64,000 bases of DNA from Bacillus safensis (GCA_030159235.1 BSBG01000003.1:489522-553521); one strand, 5' to 3'; counted from the stretch's first letter, positions 36,555 to 46,295 are shown. Made by a program: numbers and translations. Notes: generated by a model from the letters alone, not told the origin.

Positions 36555-38487
36555 ATGGATTTTGTTTCCTTTTTAAGTATTCGCAAATGCTTTTGTACAC
36601 CTTTGGATTGTCTAAAGAAGATAGATCTGGTGAAGGTTTCTGTTCATACGTTCCTTTTAATAAGCGCCGGACGATTTTTCCGTTTCTTGTTTTCGGTAAA
36701 GCTGAAATGAGATGAATTTCCTTTGGAGTGAGCGCTTTTCCTGCATGTGAACCAACATGTGTTTTGAGCTCTTGAATGAGTTTTTCTTCTTCGAAACAAT
36801 GTGACCCGGTCACAATGAAACACACGAGTGCCTCTCCTTTCACCTCATCCTTTACGCCAATCACAGCGGCCTCATGTACGGCTGGATGTCCGACAAGAAT
36901 GGATTCAATTTCGGCTGGGCCAATGCGTTTTCCTGCTGTATTAATGACATCATCCGATCTGCCCGTAATATGGAATGCACCGTCCTCTGATTGCATCACC
37001 CAATCACCATGTGTCCACACCCCATTAAATCGTTTGAAATACGTCTCTTCATATCGCTCGGGGTCTTTCCAAAACCCACATGTCATCCCAACCCATGGCT
37101 TTTTCACCACAAGCTCTCCAACTTCATTTTTGACGCTCTGTCCTGCTTCATTAAACACGTCTGCTGCCATTCCAAGAATCGCCGCATTAAACAGGATGGG
37201 TTTGATTGGGCGAAGCAGCGTACTTCCTACAATACCGCCAGAAACCTCGGTTCCCCCAGAGTAGTTTAAGATCGGAATACGTTTTTGACCGATTGTGTCA
37301 AAAAGCCAATGCCATGGTGCTTCATTCCACGGTTCACCTGTAGAAATGATGGCTTTGACATGTGGCAGCTCCATGTTGGCAAGATTTTGCTGCATCGTAG
37401 ACCGAACAAAAGTAGGTGAAAGTCCAAAATGAGTTACTTTTTTCTGATGGATGAATGACCAGAGATGCTTTTCATCTGGATAATCTGGTGCACCGTCATA
37501 TAAAACAACCGCAGCTCCATTGATTAAGCCGCCAAAGACGAGAAATGGCCCCATCATCCAGCCCATGTCTGTGAGCCAAAACAAGCGGTCCCCTTTTGCA
37601 ACGTCCATACAAAGACCGGCATCAAAAGCAGCTTTTACAGGAAAACCTGCGTGTGTATGGACAGCTCCTTTTGGCGTACCGGTAGTTCCCGAAGTATACA
37701 AGATCATGAGAGGATCTTCATTTGTAAGATAGGTCGTGTCACTCAGCGGCTCTTCTTTTAACAAATCGTTTAGCCTAATATCCTCTTTATATCCAGTATG
37801 AGTGGAAGTGTGTACAATGACTGTTTTGACGGTCGTGGTTTTGTCGATGGCTTCTGCCGCACATTCCCGCATGTTGATCGTCTTTCCCCGTCGCGTCATA
37901 TTGGAGCCTGTCACGACAATGGTTGCCCCCGATGCACGAATACGGACGGCAAGAGGCTCGCTTCCATAGCCTGAGAAGACTGGGCTAAAGATGACACCAA
38001 TCTTGGCAAAGGCAAGCATGACAGCAGCCGTTTCAGGCAGCATAGGCATGTAGATGATTGCGACATCCCCTTTTTGAAGCCCATTCTTCAAAAAACCAGC
38101 AGCGAGGCGATTGATCTTTTCCTGAAGTTCGAGGTACGTCCAGCTTCTCTCTTCTCCCACTTCATTTCTCCAAATTACCGCTGGCTGATGCTTGGTTTCT
38201 TCTTTCTCTGCCCACTTGTTCACAGCCGTTTCAACCACGTTTAGTTTGCCGCCTTTATACCAATTGGGCCACATAAATGAATCTTGACCTAATACGGCTT
38301 CATACGGCTCTTTCCAGACGATGCCGACCGCCTTTTCGGCTTCTCTCCAAAACCAATCGGTACGCTCGATACTAGCTTGATAGAACGCATCATAAGTAGA
38401 AAAACCAAGTGAATGCATCCATTTGTAAAGACGTGTTTGTTTGATCATCTGCTCTTTGGGAATCCACGCTGGTTTTAGGTTTATCAT
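36553..38487 (-). CDS. acyl-CoA synthetase of the ACS family (acetate/acetoacetate-CoA ligase-like)
   Basis: AMP-forming CoA ligase, 644 aa. An acetyl-CoA synthetase-type N-terminal region (TDWFWREAEKAVGIVW, WYKGGKLNVVETAV) precedes the AMP-binding core, with the P-loop ILYTSGTTGTPKGAVHTHAG, then NYSGGTEVSGG and THGDWVMQSEDGAFHITGRS. The C-terminal lid has the acetylation/catalytic Lys in PKTRNGKIVRR. It is the last gene of the yng leucine operon. Since that pathway ends in acetoacetate, an acetoacetyl-CoA synthetase role is the best inference. Acetate or propionate activation remains possible. It is clearly different in subfamily from YngI upstream. Confidence 0.82.
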   Translation of the reverse strand: MINLKPAWIPKEQMIKQTRLYKWMHSLGFSTYDAFYQASIERTDWFWREAEKAVGIVWKEPYEAVLGQDSFMWPNWYKGGKLNVVETAVNKWAEKEETKHQPAVIWRNEVGEERSWTYLELQEKINRLAAGFLKNGLQKGDVAIIYMPMLPETAAVMLAFAKIGVIFSPVFSGYGSEPLAVRIRASGATIVVTGSNMTRRGKTINMRECAAEAIDKTTTVKTVIVHTSTHTGYKEDIRLNDLLKEEPLSDTTYLTNEDPLMILYTSGTTGTPKGAVHTHAGFPVKAAFDAGLCMDVAKGDRLFWLTDMGWMMGPFLVFGGLINGAAVVLYDGAPDYPDEKHLWSFIHQKKVTHFGLSPTFVRSTMQQNLANMELPHVKAIISTGEPWNEAPWHWLFDTIGQKRIPILNYSGGTEVSGGIVGSTLLRPIKPILFNAAILGMAADVFNEAGQSVKNEVGELVVKKPWVGMTCGFWKDPERYEETYFKRFNGVWTHGDWVMQSEDGAFHITGRSDDVINTAGKRIGPAEIESILVGHPAVHEAAVIGVKDEVKGEALVCFIVTGSHCFEEEKLIQELKTHVGSHAGKALTPKEIHLISALPKTRNGKIVRRLLKGTYEQKPSPDLSSLDNPKVYKSICEYLKRKQNP

Positions 38488-38500
38488 GAAGCCGCCCCCT

Positions 38501-40030
38501 TTAGACCGGATAGACCGGATGTTTTCGTCTTGTAAATGTCAGCTCTTTAGAGGTATAGGCTTGTAATCTATGACAAAGCTCATCTCGCAGGTGGTCAAAT
38601 GGGATGACACCATCGACAATCATTTCCGAGGCAAGCTCATATATATTCATATCTTCCTGATATTCCTTACGTTTCTCTTGGATAAATGCAGCTCTTTCTT
38701 CGGCAGGCAGTTCGGCAATTTTGTTCGCATAGACAGCGTTTACAGCGGCTTCTGGCCCCATGACAGCGATTTGCGCCGATGGAAGAGCGAGACAGCAGTC
38801 CGGCTCAAAGGCTGGCCCTGCCATTGCATATAAACCTGCACCGTATGCTTTACGCACAATGACCGATATTTTCGGAACGGTTGCCTCTGCCATAGCAGAG
38901 ATCATTTTCGCTCCGTGCCTGATAATGCCAGCTTGTTCCACTTTTGTACCGATCATAAACCCCGGTATATCGGCAAGGAAAACGAGTGGAATATGGAAGG
39001 CGTCACATAGCTGAATAAACTTGGCGGCTTTGTCAGCTGAGTCATGGAATAAAACGCCGCCTTTTACCCTCGGCTGGTTGGCAATAAGACCGACAGGCTG
39101 ACCATTCATGCGGCCAAAGCCTGTGATTAGCTCTGCGGCAAATAGCTTTTTGATTTCAAAAAAAGATCCTTCATCAATGAGTAAATCAATGAGCTGATAC
39201 ATATCAAAAGGGGTATTCTGCCCTTTAGGGATGAGGTCTTGAATGGTGATCTCTGATGGTTTAGGTGCTTTTGTGGCTGCCGCTTTTGGTTTTTCGGTAT
39301 AGTTGGCAGGCATGTACGTTAAATAGTTGCGAGCGATTTGAATGGCTTCTTCCTCTGTTTTCGCTAAAATATCGCCGCATCCAGAAATGCTGCAATGCAT
39401 GTTCGCCCCGCCCATTTCTTCAAGTGATACTTTTTCTCCAATCACCATTTCGGCCATTCGCGGTGAGCCTAAATACATCGAGGCATTCCCTTCGACCATG
39501 ACGACGATGTCACAAAAAGCAGGAATGTAAGCCCCTCCGGCTGCAGACGGACCAAATAGTAAACAAATTTGCGGAATACGCCCTGACAGCTTCACCTGAT
39601 TATAAAAAATGCGGCCTGCGCCCCTTCTGCCCGGAAACATGGCCATTTGATCGGTGATTCTAGCGCCCGCAGAGTCAACTAAATACAGTACCGGGCAGTT
39701 GAGTTTTTCGGCTGTTTCTTGGATTCTAATGATTTTTTCAACCGTTTTGACGCCCCATGATCCAGCTTTGACGGTAGAATCATTTGCCATGACGCAAACC
39801 GTTTGCCCATTCATTCTCCCCGTCCCAGTGACAACACCATCTGCTGGTAAATGTTCATCTTTACACTCAGCAAACATGGCATCCTCAATGAATGAATCCT
39901 CATCTAATAACAACTGGAGCCGATCACGGACGAACAATTTTCCTTTTTCCTTGTTTTTTTGATGATATCGCTCGGCTCCGCCCTTCAAAATTTGCTTTTT
40001 TTTCAGTTCATATTCTTCGATCATACCCAT
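38501..40030 (-). CDS. yngE: methylcrotonyl-CoA carboxylase carboxyltransferase subunit
   Basis: Carboxyltransferase (crotonase-like, beta subunit), 509 aa, that moves CO2 from biotin to 3-methylcrotonyl-CoA. The N-terminal half contains GVVTGTGRMNGQTVCVMAND, PVLYLVDSAGARI and FGPSAAGGAYIPAFCD. The C-terminal half contains QPRVKGGVLFHDSADKAAKF, PGFMIGTKVEQAGIIRHGAK and RKAYGAGLYAMAGPAF. It works with the biotin carboxylase and the small biotin carrier encoded upstream. It is separated by 12 nt from yngF. Propionyl-CoA carboxylase is an alternative, but the isovalerate gene set favours methylcrotonyl-CoA. Confidence 0.9.
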   Translation of the reverse strand: MGMIEEYELKKKQILKGGAERYHQKNKEKGKLFVRDRLQLLLDEDSFIEDAMFAECKDEHLPADGVVTGTGRMNGQTVCVMANDSTVKAGSWGVKTVEKIIRIQETAEKLNCPVLYLVDSAGARITDQMAMFPGRRGAGRIFYNQVKLSGRIPQICLLFGPSAAGGAYIPAFCDIVVMVEGNASMYLGSPRMAEMVIGEKVSLEEMGGANMHCSISGCGDILAKTEEEAIQIARNYLTYMPANYTEKPKAAATKAPKPSEITIQDLIPKGQNTPFDMYQLIDLLIDEGSFFEIKKLFAAELITGFGRMNGQPVGLIANQPRVKGGVLFHDSADKAAKFIQLCDAFHIPLVFLADIPGFMIGTKVEQAGIIRHGAKMISAMAEATVPKISVIVRKAYGAGLYAMAGPAFEPDCCLALPSAQIAVMGPEAAVNAVYANKIAELPAEERAAFIQEKRKEYQEDMNIYELASEMIVDGVIPFDHLRDELCHRLQAYTSKELTFTRRKHPVYPV

Positions 40031-40042
40031 TCCCCTTTCTTG

Positions 40043-40834
40043 CTATTGGCCTTTGTATTGAGGCGTTCGTTTTTCTTGGAAAGCTCGAAGACCTTCCGTT
40101 CGATCTTCTGTATCAATGAGCCGTAAATAACTTTCATATTCCTTCATCAGACCTGCATGCAAATCGTGATCAAGGCTTAATTGAATCGCTTGTTTCGCTT
40201 CTTTTATGGCAAGCGGGCCATTTTGGGCGATTTTTTTTGCGAGAGAAAGGGCATCGTTCATGAGGGCATCTGCTAAAGAAATATGCTCAATCAGTCCGAT
40301 TTGAATGGCTTCTTCTGCTTGTATAGATGTGCCTGTGAAAATAAGTTTTTTTGCTTTACCGAGTCCAATCAGGCGCGGAAGCCGCTGCGTTCCTCCGGCT
40401 CCTGGTATGATAGCTAGTCCTGTTTCTGGCAGGCCGAGTCTTGCTCCGGCTCTTGCGATGCGGAGATCACAAGCGAGCGCGAGTTCAAGACCTCCGCCAA
40501 GTGCGTGTCCGTTCATCACGGCAATGACAGGTACTGAAATGGCTTCAATTTCTATAAAGGTCTGCTGAATTGAAAGAACAGCTGCTTTTGCTTCTGCCTC
40601 TGTCATCAATCGTCGTTCTTTTAAATCTGCTCCAGCGCAAAAGACGTTAGAACCGGCCCCTGTTATGAGCAGACAGCGGATACTTTCATCGTGGTTAATT
40701 TCTTGAATGATTTGATTGATCTCCTCCAGCATCGCAGCAGATAAGGAATTCGCTTGTTCTGGCCTGTTTAAGGTCATGATGCCGATTTGTTCATCTTGTA
40801 TTGAAAAATTGACCAATGATGTCATGTCATTCAT
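40043..40834 (-). CDS. yngF: enoyl-CoA hydratase family protein (methylglutaconyl-CoA hydratase)
   Basis: Crotonase-fold enzyme, 263 aa. It has oxyanion-hole segments AGADLKERRLM and NGHALGGGLELALACDLRIA, and the catalytic region LGLPETGLAIIPGAGGTQRLP with Glu residues in the usual positions. The C-terminal RAFQEKRTPQYKGQ is typical of hydratases. Between the carboxylase and the HMG-CoA lyase genes it most likely hydrates 3-methylglutaconyl-CoA to HMG-CoA. It lies 3 nt from yngG, so translation is coupled. Confidence 0.9.
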   Translation of the reverse strand: MNDMTSLVNFSIQDEQIGIMTLNRPEQANSLSAAMLEEINQIIQEINHDESIRCLLITGAGSNVFCAGADLKERRLMTEAEAKAAVLSIQQTFIEIEAISVPVIAVMNGHALGGGLELALACDLRIARAGARLGLPETGLAIIPGAGGTQRLPRLIGLGKAKKLIFTGTSIQAEEAIQIGLIEHISLADALMNDALSLAKKIAQNGPLAIKEAKQAIQLSLDHDLHAGLMKEYESYLRLIDTEDRTEGLRAFQEKRTPQYKGQ

Positions 40835-40837
40835 CCT

Positions 40838-41746
40838 TTATGAAGTAGTATGAGAGTGAAAAGCCCGTAAACAGTGGCTAGGCAGGGTTCGATCTACTTT
40901 TGTTTCAATCCATTCTGCCGCTTTAATCAATGCAGGTAGATGAATATTTGTCTCCACTCCTAGCTTTTGAAGCATGTGAACCACGTCCTCTGTCGCCACA
41001 TTCCCGCTAGAGCCAGGTGCATAGGGGCAGCCGCCAAGCCCTCCGCTAGAGGAATCAAATATGGTGATCCCAGCTTTTAATGCCGTATAGATATTGGCAA
41101 GGCCCATCCCTTTCGTATCATGAAAATGAAGAGCGATTTTATCAGCAGGAAAACGTTCAAGTAAAATATCTAAGCGCCTTTCTACTTGAAGCGGATGGGC
41201 TTCTCCGATGGTGTCGCCAAGCGATATTTCATCAATGCCATAAGAAAGCAGAGTATCCGTTAACCGCAGGACTTGATCCATTGGCACTTGTTTTTCATAA
41301 GGGCAGCCAAACACAGTGGAAATATATGCTCGAGTGGTCTTTCCCGCTGCTTTTAAACTAGCTGTCATTTGTTTGATGACAGGAAGTGTTTCGTAGATGG
41401 ATTGATTCATATTCTTCTTGTTATGTGTTTCACTCGAAGAGATAAACATAGCACCTGTGTCAAGATTTGCTTCAAAAAAGTGAGCTAAGCCTTTTTCATT
41501 AGGAATGAGTGCTGCATAGGTGATGTCGTCTTTTTTGTTTAAGGATTGGGTGAGTTCTTTGGCGTCTTTTAAGGCTGGAACCCATTTAGGATGAACAAAT
41601 GATGTGACTTCAATATAAGGAAGCTGGGCTGCTGCGAGCAGATCAATCCACGTTCGCTTCTCGCTTGTGTCCAGCCAAACTGATTCATTTTGCAGTCCGT
41701 CCCGTGGACCGACCTCCCGGATCATCACACTTTTTGGTAATGCCAT
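40838..41746 (-). CDS. yngG: hydroxymethylglutaryl-CoA lyase
   Basis: TIM-barrel lyase of 302 aa splitting HMG-CoA to acetyl-CoA and acetoacetate. The HMGL-like signature begins IREVGPRDGLQNESVW. Divalent metal ligands lie in LHFHDTKGMGLANI. The catalytic cysteine loop is GGLGGCPYAPGSSGNVATED, as in authentic HMG-CoA lyases. A possible peroxisome-like C-terminus is absent, as expected in bacteria. It is in the middle of the yng operon, 13 nt from the biotin carrier gene. Confidence 0.93.
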   Translation of the reverse strand: MALPKSVMIREVGPRDGLQNESVWLDTSEKRTWIDLLAAAQLPYIEVTSFVHPKWVPALKDAKELTQSLNKKDDITYAALIPNEKGLAHFFEANLDTGAMFISSSETHNKKNMNQSIYETLPVIKQMTASLKAAGKTTRAYISTVFGCPYEKQVPMDQVLRLTDTLLSYGIDEISLGDTIGEAHPLQVERRLDILLERFPADKIALHFHDTKGMGLANIYTALKAGITIFDSSSGGLGGCPYAPGSSGNVATEDVVHMLQKLGVETNIHLPALIKAAEWIETKVDRTLPSHCLRAFHSHTTS

Positions 41747-41759
41747 CTCGCTCCCCCTC

Positions 41760-41975
41760 CTATTCTGTCAGCTCCAGAAGAATCTCTCCTTCATCAACAA
41801 ATTCTCCCTCTGCCTTATGGACTTTACTGATGACACCAGCCTCATTTGCAACTATTGGAATCTCCATTTTCATTGATTCTAAAATGGCGACCTCCTGCCC
41901 TTTTTGCACTTCATCCCCTTGTTTCACAAGAAGCTTCCATAGGTTTCCGGCCATTTGTATCGTGACAGTTTTCAT
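41760..41975 (-). CDS. yngHB: biotin/lipoyl attachment protein (biotin carrier)
   Basis: A 71-residue stand-alone biotinyl domain carrying the biotin between carboxylase and transferase. The attachment lysine is in ILESMKMEIPI (E-S-M-K-M) at about residue 33, and the fold ends GEFVDEGEILLEL. In most methylcrotonyl-CoA carboxylases this domain is fused to the alpha subunit; here, as in B. subtilis, it is separate. Its start overlaps the end of accC2 by 4 nt. Confidence 0.93.
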   Translation of the reverse strand: MKTVTIQMAGNLWKLLVKQGDEVQKGQEVAILESMKMEIPIVANEAGVISKVHKAEGEFVDEGEILLELTE

Positions 41976-43321
41976 GAACGGTTCTCCTCCCTTTTTTTCA
42001 TGAGAAAATCGGTTGTGATGCTGCCTTGTGAGAAAGCAGAAGATCTGGCCATCTCTCTTAAAAGCGGTAAATTGGTTTTGATCCCTTCTATTTCATATGC
42101 TTGTAAAGCCTCTTTTAATCGCTCTATTGCAAGTTTTCGTGTATGACCGTAAATGATCATTTTCGCAATCATTGGATCGTAAAAGGGGGTAATCATGCTC
42201 CCGTTTGTTACACTTGACTCATGACGTATAAAAGGAGCATCGGGCATAGATAAACGGCTAATCGTTCCTGGTGATGGATAAAAGGTGACGGGATCTTCTG
42301 CATAGATTCTAACCTCGATGGCATGACCGATTTGATGAATATCTTCCTGGTTAAAGGAAAGCGGCTCTAATGCAGCAATTTTCAGCTGTTCCTCGACTAG
42401 GTCAATCCCTGTAATTTCTTCTGTGACAGGGTGCTCTACTTGTAATCTCGTGTTCATTTCAAGGAAATAAAATTGCTGATTCTGATCGACTAAACATTCA
42501 ATCGTTCCTGCATTTTCATAGCCAATCGCTTTGGCAGCTTTAACCGCCATCTGTCCCATTTGATGTCTCACCGATTCATCGAGACAGGCGGCTGGTGCTT
42601 CTTCAATGATTTTCTGATGTCTTCTTTGGAGAGAACAGTCGCGCTCAAATAAGTGAACCCCATGGCCAAAAGAGTCAAAAAGAACCTGAATTTCAATATG
42701 CCGTGCGTCTTCAATGACCTTTTCCATATACAGCGTCCCGTCGTTGAAAAAGCTTTGTGCCCTTTTTTGATTGCCTTCAAAAGCTCTGTACAGCTCCTCA
42801 TCATTTCGAACGAGCTGCATACCAATTCCGCCGCCTCCACTTGATGCCTTGAGCATAATCGGATAACCAAGCGACCGCGCTTGACTGATCCCTTCTTCTG
42901 CATCATGAAGCGGGGCTGAAACGCCTGGTACAATGGGGATACCTGCTTGAGCCATTGTCTTTCTTGCTTCAATTTTATTCCCCATTTGCTGAATGACTTG
43001 TGCGGGTGGTCCAATAAAAACAATTCCTTCACTGCGGCACCGTTGGGCAAAGGCTGCATTCTCCGATAAGAGGCCATATCCAGGGTGGATGGCATCTGTG
43101 TTTGTCTGCTTGGCTGCCTCAATGATCGCTTCCGTGTTTAAATAGCTTTCAGATACTTTTGCGCCTCCGATATAATAGGCGCTGTCTGCATCTTTCACAT
43201 GAAGTGCATGCTGATCTGCCTCTGAATAGACGGCGACGGTTTTGATCCCAAGCCTTTTACACGTTCGAATAATTCGCCGGGCAATTTCGCCTCTGTTTGC
43301 AATCAGTACTTTTTGAAACAT
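41972..43321 (-). CDS. accC2: biotin carboxylase subunit
   Basis: ATP-dependent carboxylation of biotin, 449 aa from the ATG at 43321 (AAAGGAG with 11 nt spacing; a GTG at 43333 is too close to the RBS). The N-terminal domain is FQKVLIANRGEIARRII. ATP-grasp features are KASSGGGGIGMQLV and FLEMNTRLQVEHPVTEEITG. The C-terminal domain contains GHAIEVRIYAEDP. No biotinyl domain is fused at the end, since that function is in the next gene. It is the B. subtilis yngHA/accC2 counterpart in the leucine operon, distinct from the AccC of fatty acid synthesis. Confidence 0.92.
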   Translation of the reverse strand: MFQKVLIANRGEIARRIIRTCKRLGIKTVAVYSEADQHALHVKDADSAYYIGGAKVSESYLNTEAIIEAAKQTNTDAIHPGYGLLSENAAFAQRCRSEGIVFIGPPAQVIQQMGNKIEARKTMAQAGIPIVPGVSAPLHDAEEGISQARSLGYPIMLKASSGGGGIGMQLVRNDEELYRAFEGNQKRAQSFFNDGTLYMEKVIEDARHIEIQVLFDSFGHGVHLFERDCSLQRRHQKIIEEAPAACLDESVRHQMGQMAVKAAKAIGYENAGTIECLVDQNQQFYFLEMNTRLQVEHPVTEEITGIDLVEEQLKIAALEPLSFNQEDIHQIGHAIEVRIYAEDPVTFYPSPGTISRLSMPDAPFIRHESSVTNGSMITPFYDPMIAKMIIYGHTRKLAIERLKEALQAYEIEGIKTNLPLLREMARSSAFSQGSITTDFLMKKREENRS

Positions 43322-43329
43322 CGCTCTCT

Positions 43330-44967
43330 TCACTCCTTTATTAGATCAAGCGCCTGTTTTTTTAGACGAAATTTTTGAATCTTCCCTGATGCAGTCATTG
43401 GATACTCATCTGTGATGAAAAAATATTTAGGGATTTTGTAGCGAGCCATTTGCGACTGACAATAGCTGGTTAACGTCTCAATCGTCACCGTCTGACCTTG
43501 CTTGAGACGAATAAATGCGGCTGCTTCTTCCCCGTAAGTTTCGTCAGGTATTCCCACGACCTGCGCATCAAGAATTGCGGGATGCGTATACAGAACATCC
43601 TCAATCTCTTTTGGGTAAACATTCTCCCCGCCTCTAATGATCATATCTTTCAGCCGGCCTGTAATTTTCACATAGCCATCCTCATCCATCTCCGCTAAAT
43701 CCCCTGTATGAAGCCAGCCGTCCTCATCAATGACTTCATTTGTGGCTTCTTCATTTTTATAGTAGCCTTTCATCACATGATACCCTCTTGTACACAGCTC
43801 TCCTTGCTTTCCTCTTGGCACTTCATCCGGCGTGCCTGGTGCGGTGATTTTCACTTCGATGTGTGGAAGCGCCCGGCCAACTGTTTGAACCCGTCTTTCA
43901 AATGAATCATCCGTTCTTGTTTGGGTAATGACAGGAGAGCTTTCAGTCTGACCGTAAGCAATGGTGAGCTCCTTCAATCCCATTTGTTCAATGACTGCTT
44001 TCATTACATGGGATGGACAAAGAGATCCTGCCATAATGCCCGTTCGTAATGTGGACAGATCGTATTGGTGAAAATTTGGATGGTCGAGCTCTGCAATAAA
44101 CATCGTCGGGACGCCGTGTAGAACAGTACACTTCTCTTTTTCGACTGTTTGAAGAACTCGCTCTGGATGGAAGGATTCAACTGGAATGATCGTTCCTCCT
44201 TTTGTGAGACATGCAAGCACGCCAAGAACAGATCCAAAGCAATGAAAGAATGGAACGGGGATACACATCCGGTCCTGCTGGGTGAGTTTCATACAATCTG
44301 CAATTTGGCTGGCATTGCAGACGATGTTTATATGGCTGAGCATGACTCCTTTTGGGTAGCCGGTTGTGCCTGAAGTATATTGCATATTAATGACATCATT
44401 CGGCGCAAGCTCATCCATTCGTTTCGCCCACTCATGATCTCCTATCCTTTTGGCAGCTGCTTGAATACTGTTCCAGCTGCGCATGCCCTTTGACGTGTGC
44501 TCGCCAATATAGACGATACTTTTTAAATAAGGAAAAGCTGCGGATCTGATTTCATCTTGATGAGCTGTTTGAAGTTCTGGAATGAGCTCTTCAAGCATCC
44601 TGACATAGTCCGTCTCTTTAAACCCGTCTACGATAAACAGCATGCTGCTATCAGAGTGCTTGAGTAAATAAGCGAGTTCCTGTGATTGAAAATTCGTATT
44701 GACGGTGACTAGAACGGCTCCAATAGAAGCGCATGCGAATTGCAGTATGAGCCATTCAGGTACATTGGGTGCCATAATGGCGATATGATCCCCTTTTTGA
44801 ACCCCTAATGCCATAAGACCTTTCCCTGTTTCCTTGACTTCTCGATAAAACGCTTCATATGAAAAACGTAAAGAACGTTCTGGATACACAATGGCTTCAT
44901 GTGCTGGGTGCTGCTCCATTTTCTCTTTTAATAGGGAGCCGATTGTTTGTAGATGAATCGACATCAT
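43330..44967 (-). CDS. yngI: AMP-dependent acyl-CoA synthetase
   Basis: Acyl-CoA ligase of 545 aa in the medium-chain/YngI class. The P-loop is MQYTSGTTGYPKGVMLSH, followed by AYGQTESSPVITQTR and WLHTGDLAEMDEDGYVKITG, then RLKDMIIRGGENVYPKEIE and the C-terminal Lys in MTASGKIQKFRL. AGGAGG lies 7 nt before the ATG pair. It is second in the operon, so it probably activates isovalerate or another branched acid before the YngJ step. Its end overlaps the leader of accC2. Confidence 0.9.
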   Translation of the reverse strand: MMSIHLQTIGSLLKEKMEQHPAHEAIVYPERSLRFSYEAFYREVKETGKGLMALGVQKGDHIAIMAPNVPEWLILQFACASIGAVLVTVNTNFQSQELAYLLKHSDSSMLFIVDGFKETDYVRMLEELIPELQTAHQDEIRSAAFPYLKSIVYIGEHTSKGMRSWNSIQAAAKRIGDHEWAKRMDELAPNDVINMQYTSGTTGYPKGVMLSHINIVCNASQIADCMKLTQQDRMCIPVPFFHCFGSVLGVLACLTKGGTIIPVESFHPERVLQTVEKEKCTVLHGVPTMFIAELDHPNFHQYDLSTLRTGIMAGSLCPSHVMKAVIEQMGLKELTIAYGQTESSPVITQTRTDDSFERRVQTVGRALPHIEVKITAPGTPDEVPRGKQGELCTRGYHVMKGYYKNEEATNEVIDEDGWLHTGDLAEMDEDGYVKITGRLKDMIIRGGENVYPKEIEDVLYTHPAILDAQVVGIPDETYGEEAAAFIRLKQGQTVTIETLTSYCQSQMARYKIPKYFFITDEYPMTASGKIQKFRLKKQALDLIKE

Positions 44968-45009
44968 GGCTTTCCTCCTCCATTGGTGGTAAGCGTTTTC
45001 ATTATAGGG

Positions 45010-46152
45010 CTACGCTAACAGTTGTCTTGCGATGACTAGACGCTGAATTTCAGAGGTTCCTTCTCCAATTTCCATCAGTTTGGCATCTCTCACAAGCCGC
45101 TCTACACCACATTCTTTCATATAGCCTGTTCCTCCGTGAATTTGGACAGCATCAAGGCTTGCTTTTGTCGCCATTTCAGAAGCGAATAGCTTGGCATAGG
45201 CAGCTTCCTTTGTAAATGGTTTGCCGTGATCTTTCAACCAAGCCGCTTTCCAAACCATTTGCCTGGCGAGCTCTATATGCATCGCCATATCTGACAGCTT
45301 AAACTGAATGGCTTGAAAGGAAGAAAGGGTTTGACCAAATTGCTTTCTTTCCTTTGCGTAGGATAATGAGGCATCAAGTGCAGCTTGTGCGATGCCAACA
45401 GATATCGCCGCAATCGAAATGCGTCCTCCGTCTAATGTATATAAAAATTGCTTGAAGCCTTTCTCTCGGTCTCCTAATAGATGATGTTCTGGTACACGGA
45501 CGCCGTCTAAAATGATTTCAGCTGTATCTGAACCGCGCACGCCCATCTTGTCATATGGATTTGTAATGGACAGTCCTTTTTGCCCTTTCTCCACAATGAA
45601 GGCGGAAATGATCGGACGGCCATGCTCATCATGATCCGAGACAGCGGTGACGATAATGGTTCTGGCAAAATTTGCATTTGTAATCCAGCACTTCTCCCCG
45701 CTGATCACATACTCTTGTCCGTCTTTGACCGCTTTTGTTTTCGTCCCTTTTGCATCTGATCCTGCGTTTGGTTCTGTTAATCCGAAGGAACCGAGTGCTG
45801 TTCCGGATGCCAGCGGGACAAGGTGATCCATCTTTTGCTCCTCTGTACCAAAGTAAAAAAGCGGGCTTGCACCTAAGGAAACGGCTGCGGCATAGCTAAG
45901 ACCCGTGCTCGCACACTGCTTTCCGATTTCTTCTACAGCGAGTGCATACGATATCGTATCTCCTCCCGAGCCTCCGTATTTCTCTGGAAAGGGGATACCC
46001 ATAAAGCCGAGTTTCCCCATTTTTTGAAACGTTTTGGCTGGGAATACGGCCTGTTCATCAATGGTTTGAGCGAGTGGTGCAATTTCTGCTTTGGCGAAGT
46101 CTTTGACCATCTGGCGGATCATTTGTTGTTCTTTCGTTAATTCGAAATCCAT
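45010..46152 (-). CDS. yngJ: acyl-CoA dehydrogenase (isovaleryl-CoA type)
   Basis: FAD-dependent dehydrogenase of 380 aa (same as B. subtilis YngJ), start ATG 46152 with AAAGGGGG 6 nt upstream; the frame extends to 46182 without support. Motifs are SFGLTEPNAGSDAKGTKTKA, CWITNANFA, the adenine/FAD loop RKQFGQTLSSFQAIQFKLSD and the C-terminal GTSEIQRLVIARQLL. The catalytic Glu in isovaleryl-CoA dehydrogenases is displaced; this cannot be checked by eye. It is the first gene of the leucine/isovalerate operon. In B. subtilis this operon is under mother-cell sigma-E; I could not locate a convincing sigma-E promoter here. Confidence 0.9.
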   Translation of the reverse strand: MDFELTKEQQMIRQMVKDFAKAEIAPLAQTIDEQAVFPAKTFQKMGKLGFMGIPFPEKYGGSGGDTISYALAVEEIGKQCASTGLSYAAAVSLGASPLFYFGTEEQKMDHLVPLASGTALGSFGLTEPNAGSDAKGTKTKAVKDGQEYVISGEKCWITNANFARTIIVTAVSDHDEHGRPIISAFIVEKGQKGLSITNPYDKMGVRGSDTAEIILDGVRVPEHHLLGDREKGFKQFLYTLDGGRISIAAISVGIAQAALDASLSYAKERKQFGQTLSSFQAIQFKLSDMAMHIELARQMVWKAAWLKDHGKPFTKEAAYAKLFASEMATKASLDAVQIHGGTGYMKECGVERLVRDAKLMEIGEGTSEIQRLVIARQLLA

Positions 46153-46251
46153 CTTGTTTCCCCCTTTGGCTCTTTCTATCATATTTATTAATCAAGCGAC
46201 TGCTTCATGCCAAGCTCAACTGAATTCAGAAAATTAAAATAAAAATCGTAG

Positions 46252-46294
46252 AAAAAAAGCATCAATGAAGAAAAATCCTCACTCATGCTTTTTC
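46252..46294 (-). terminator. terminator after yngK
   Basis: On the minus strand AAAAAGCAT and ATGCTTTTT form the base of an imperfect stem-loop with a T-run. It separates yngK from the yngJ operon. Confidence 0.65.
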
Positions 46295-46295
46295 G

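Noticed and set aside
36776..37264. 162-codon plus-strand frame opposite the ACS-like gene
   Set aside because: Ser/Pro/Thr-rich shadow of the minus-strand CoA ligase, no domain.
42568..43122. 184-codon minus frame inside accC2
   Set aside because: Alternate frame on the same strand as the biotin carboxylase, whose ATP-grasp motifs fix the real frame.
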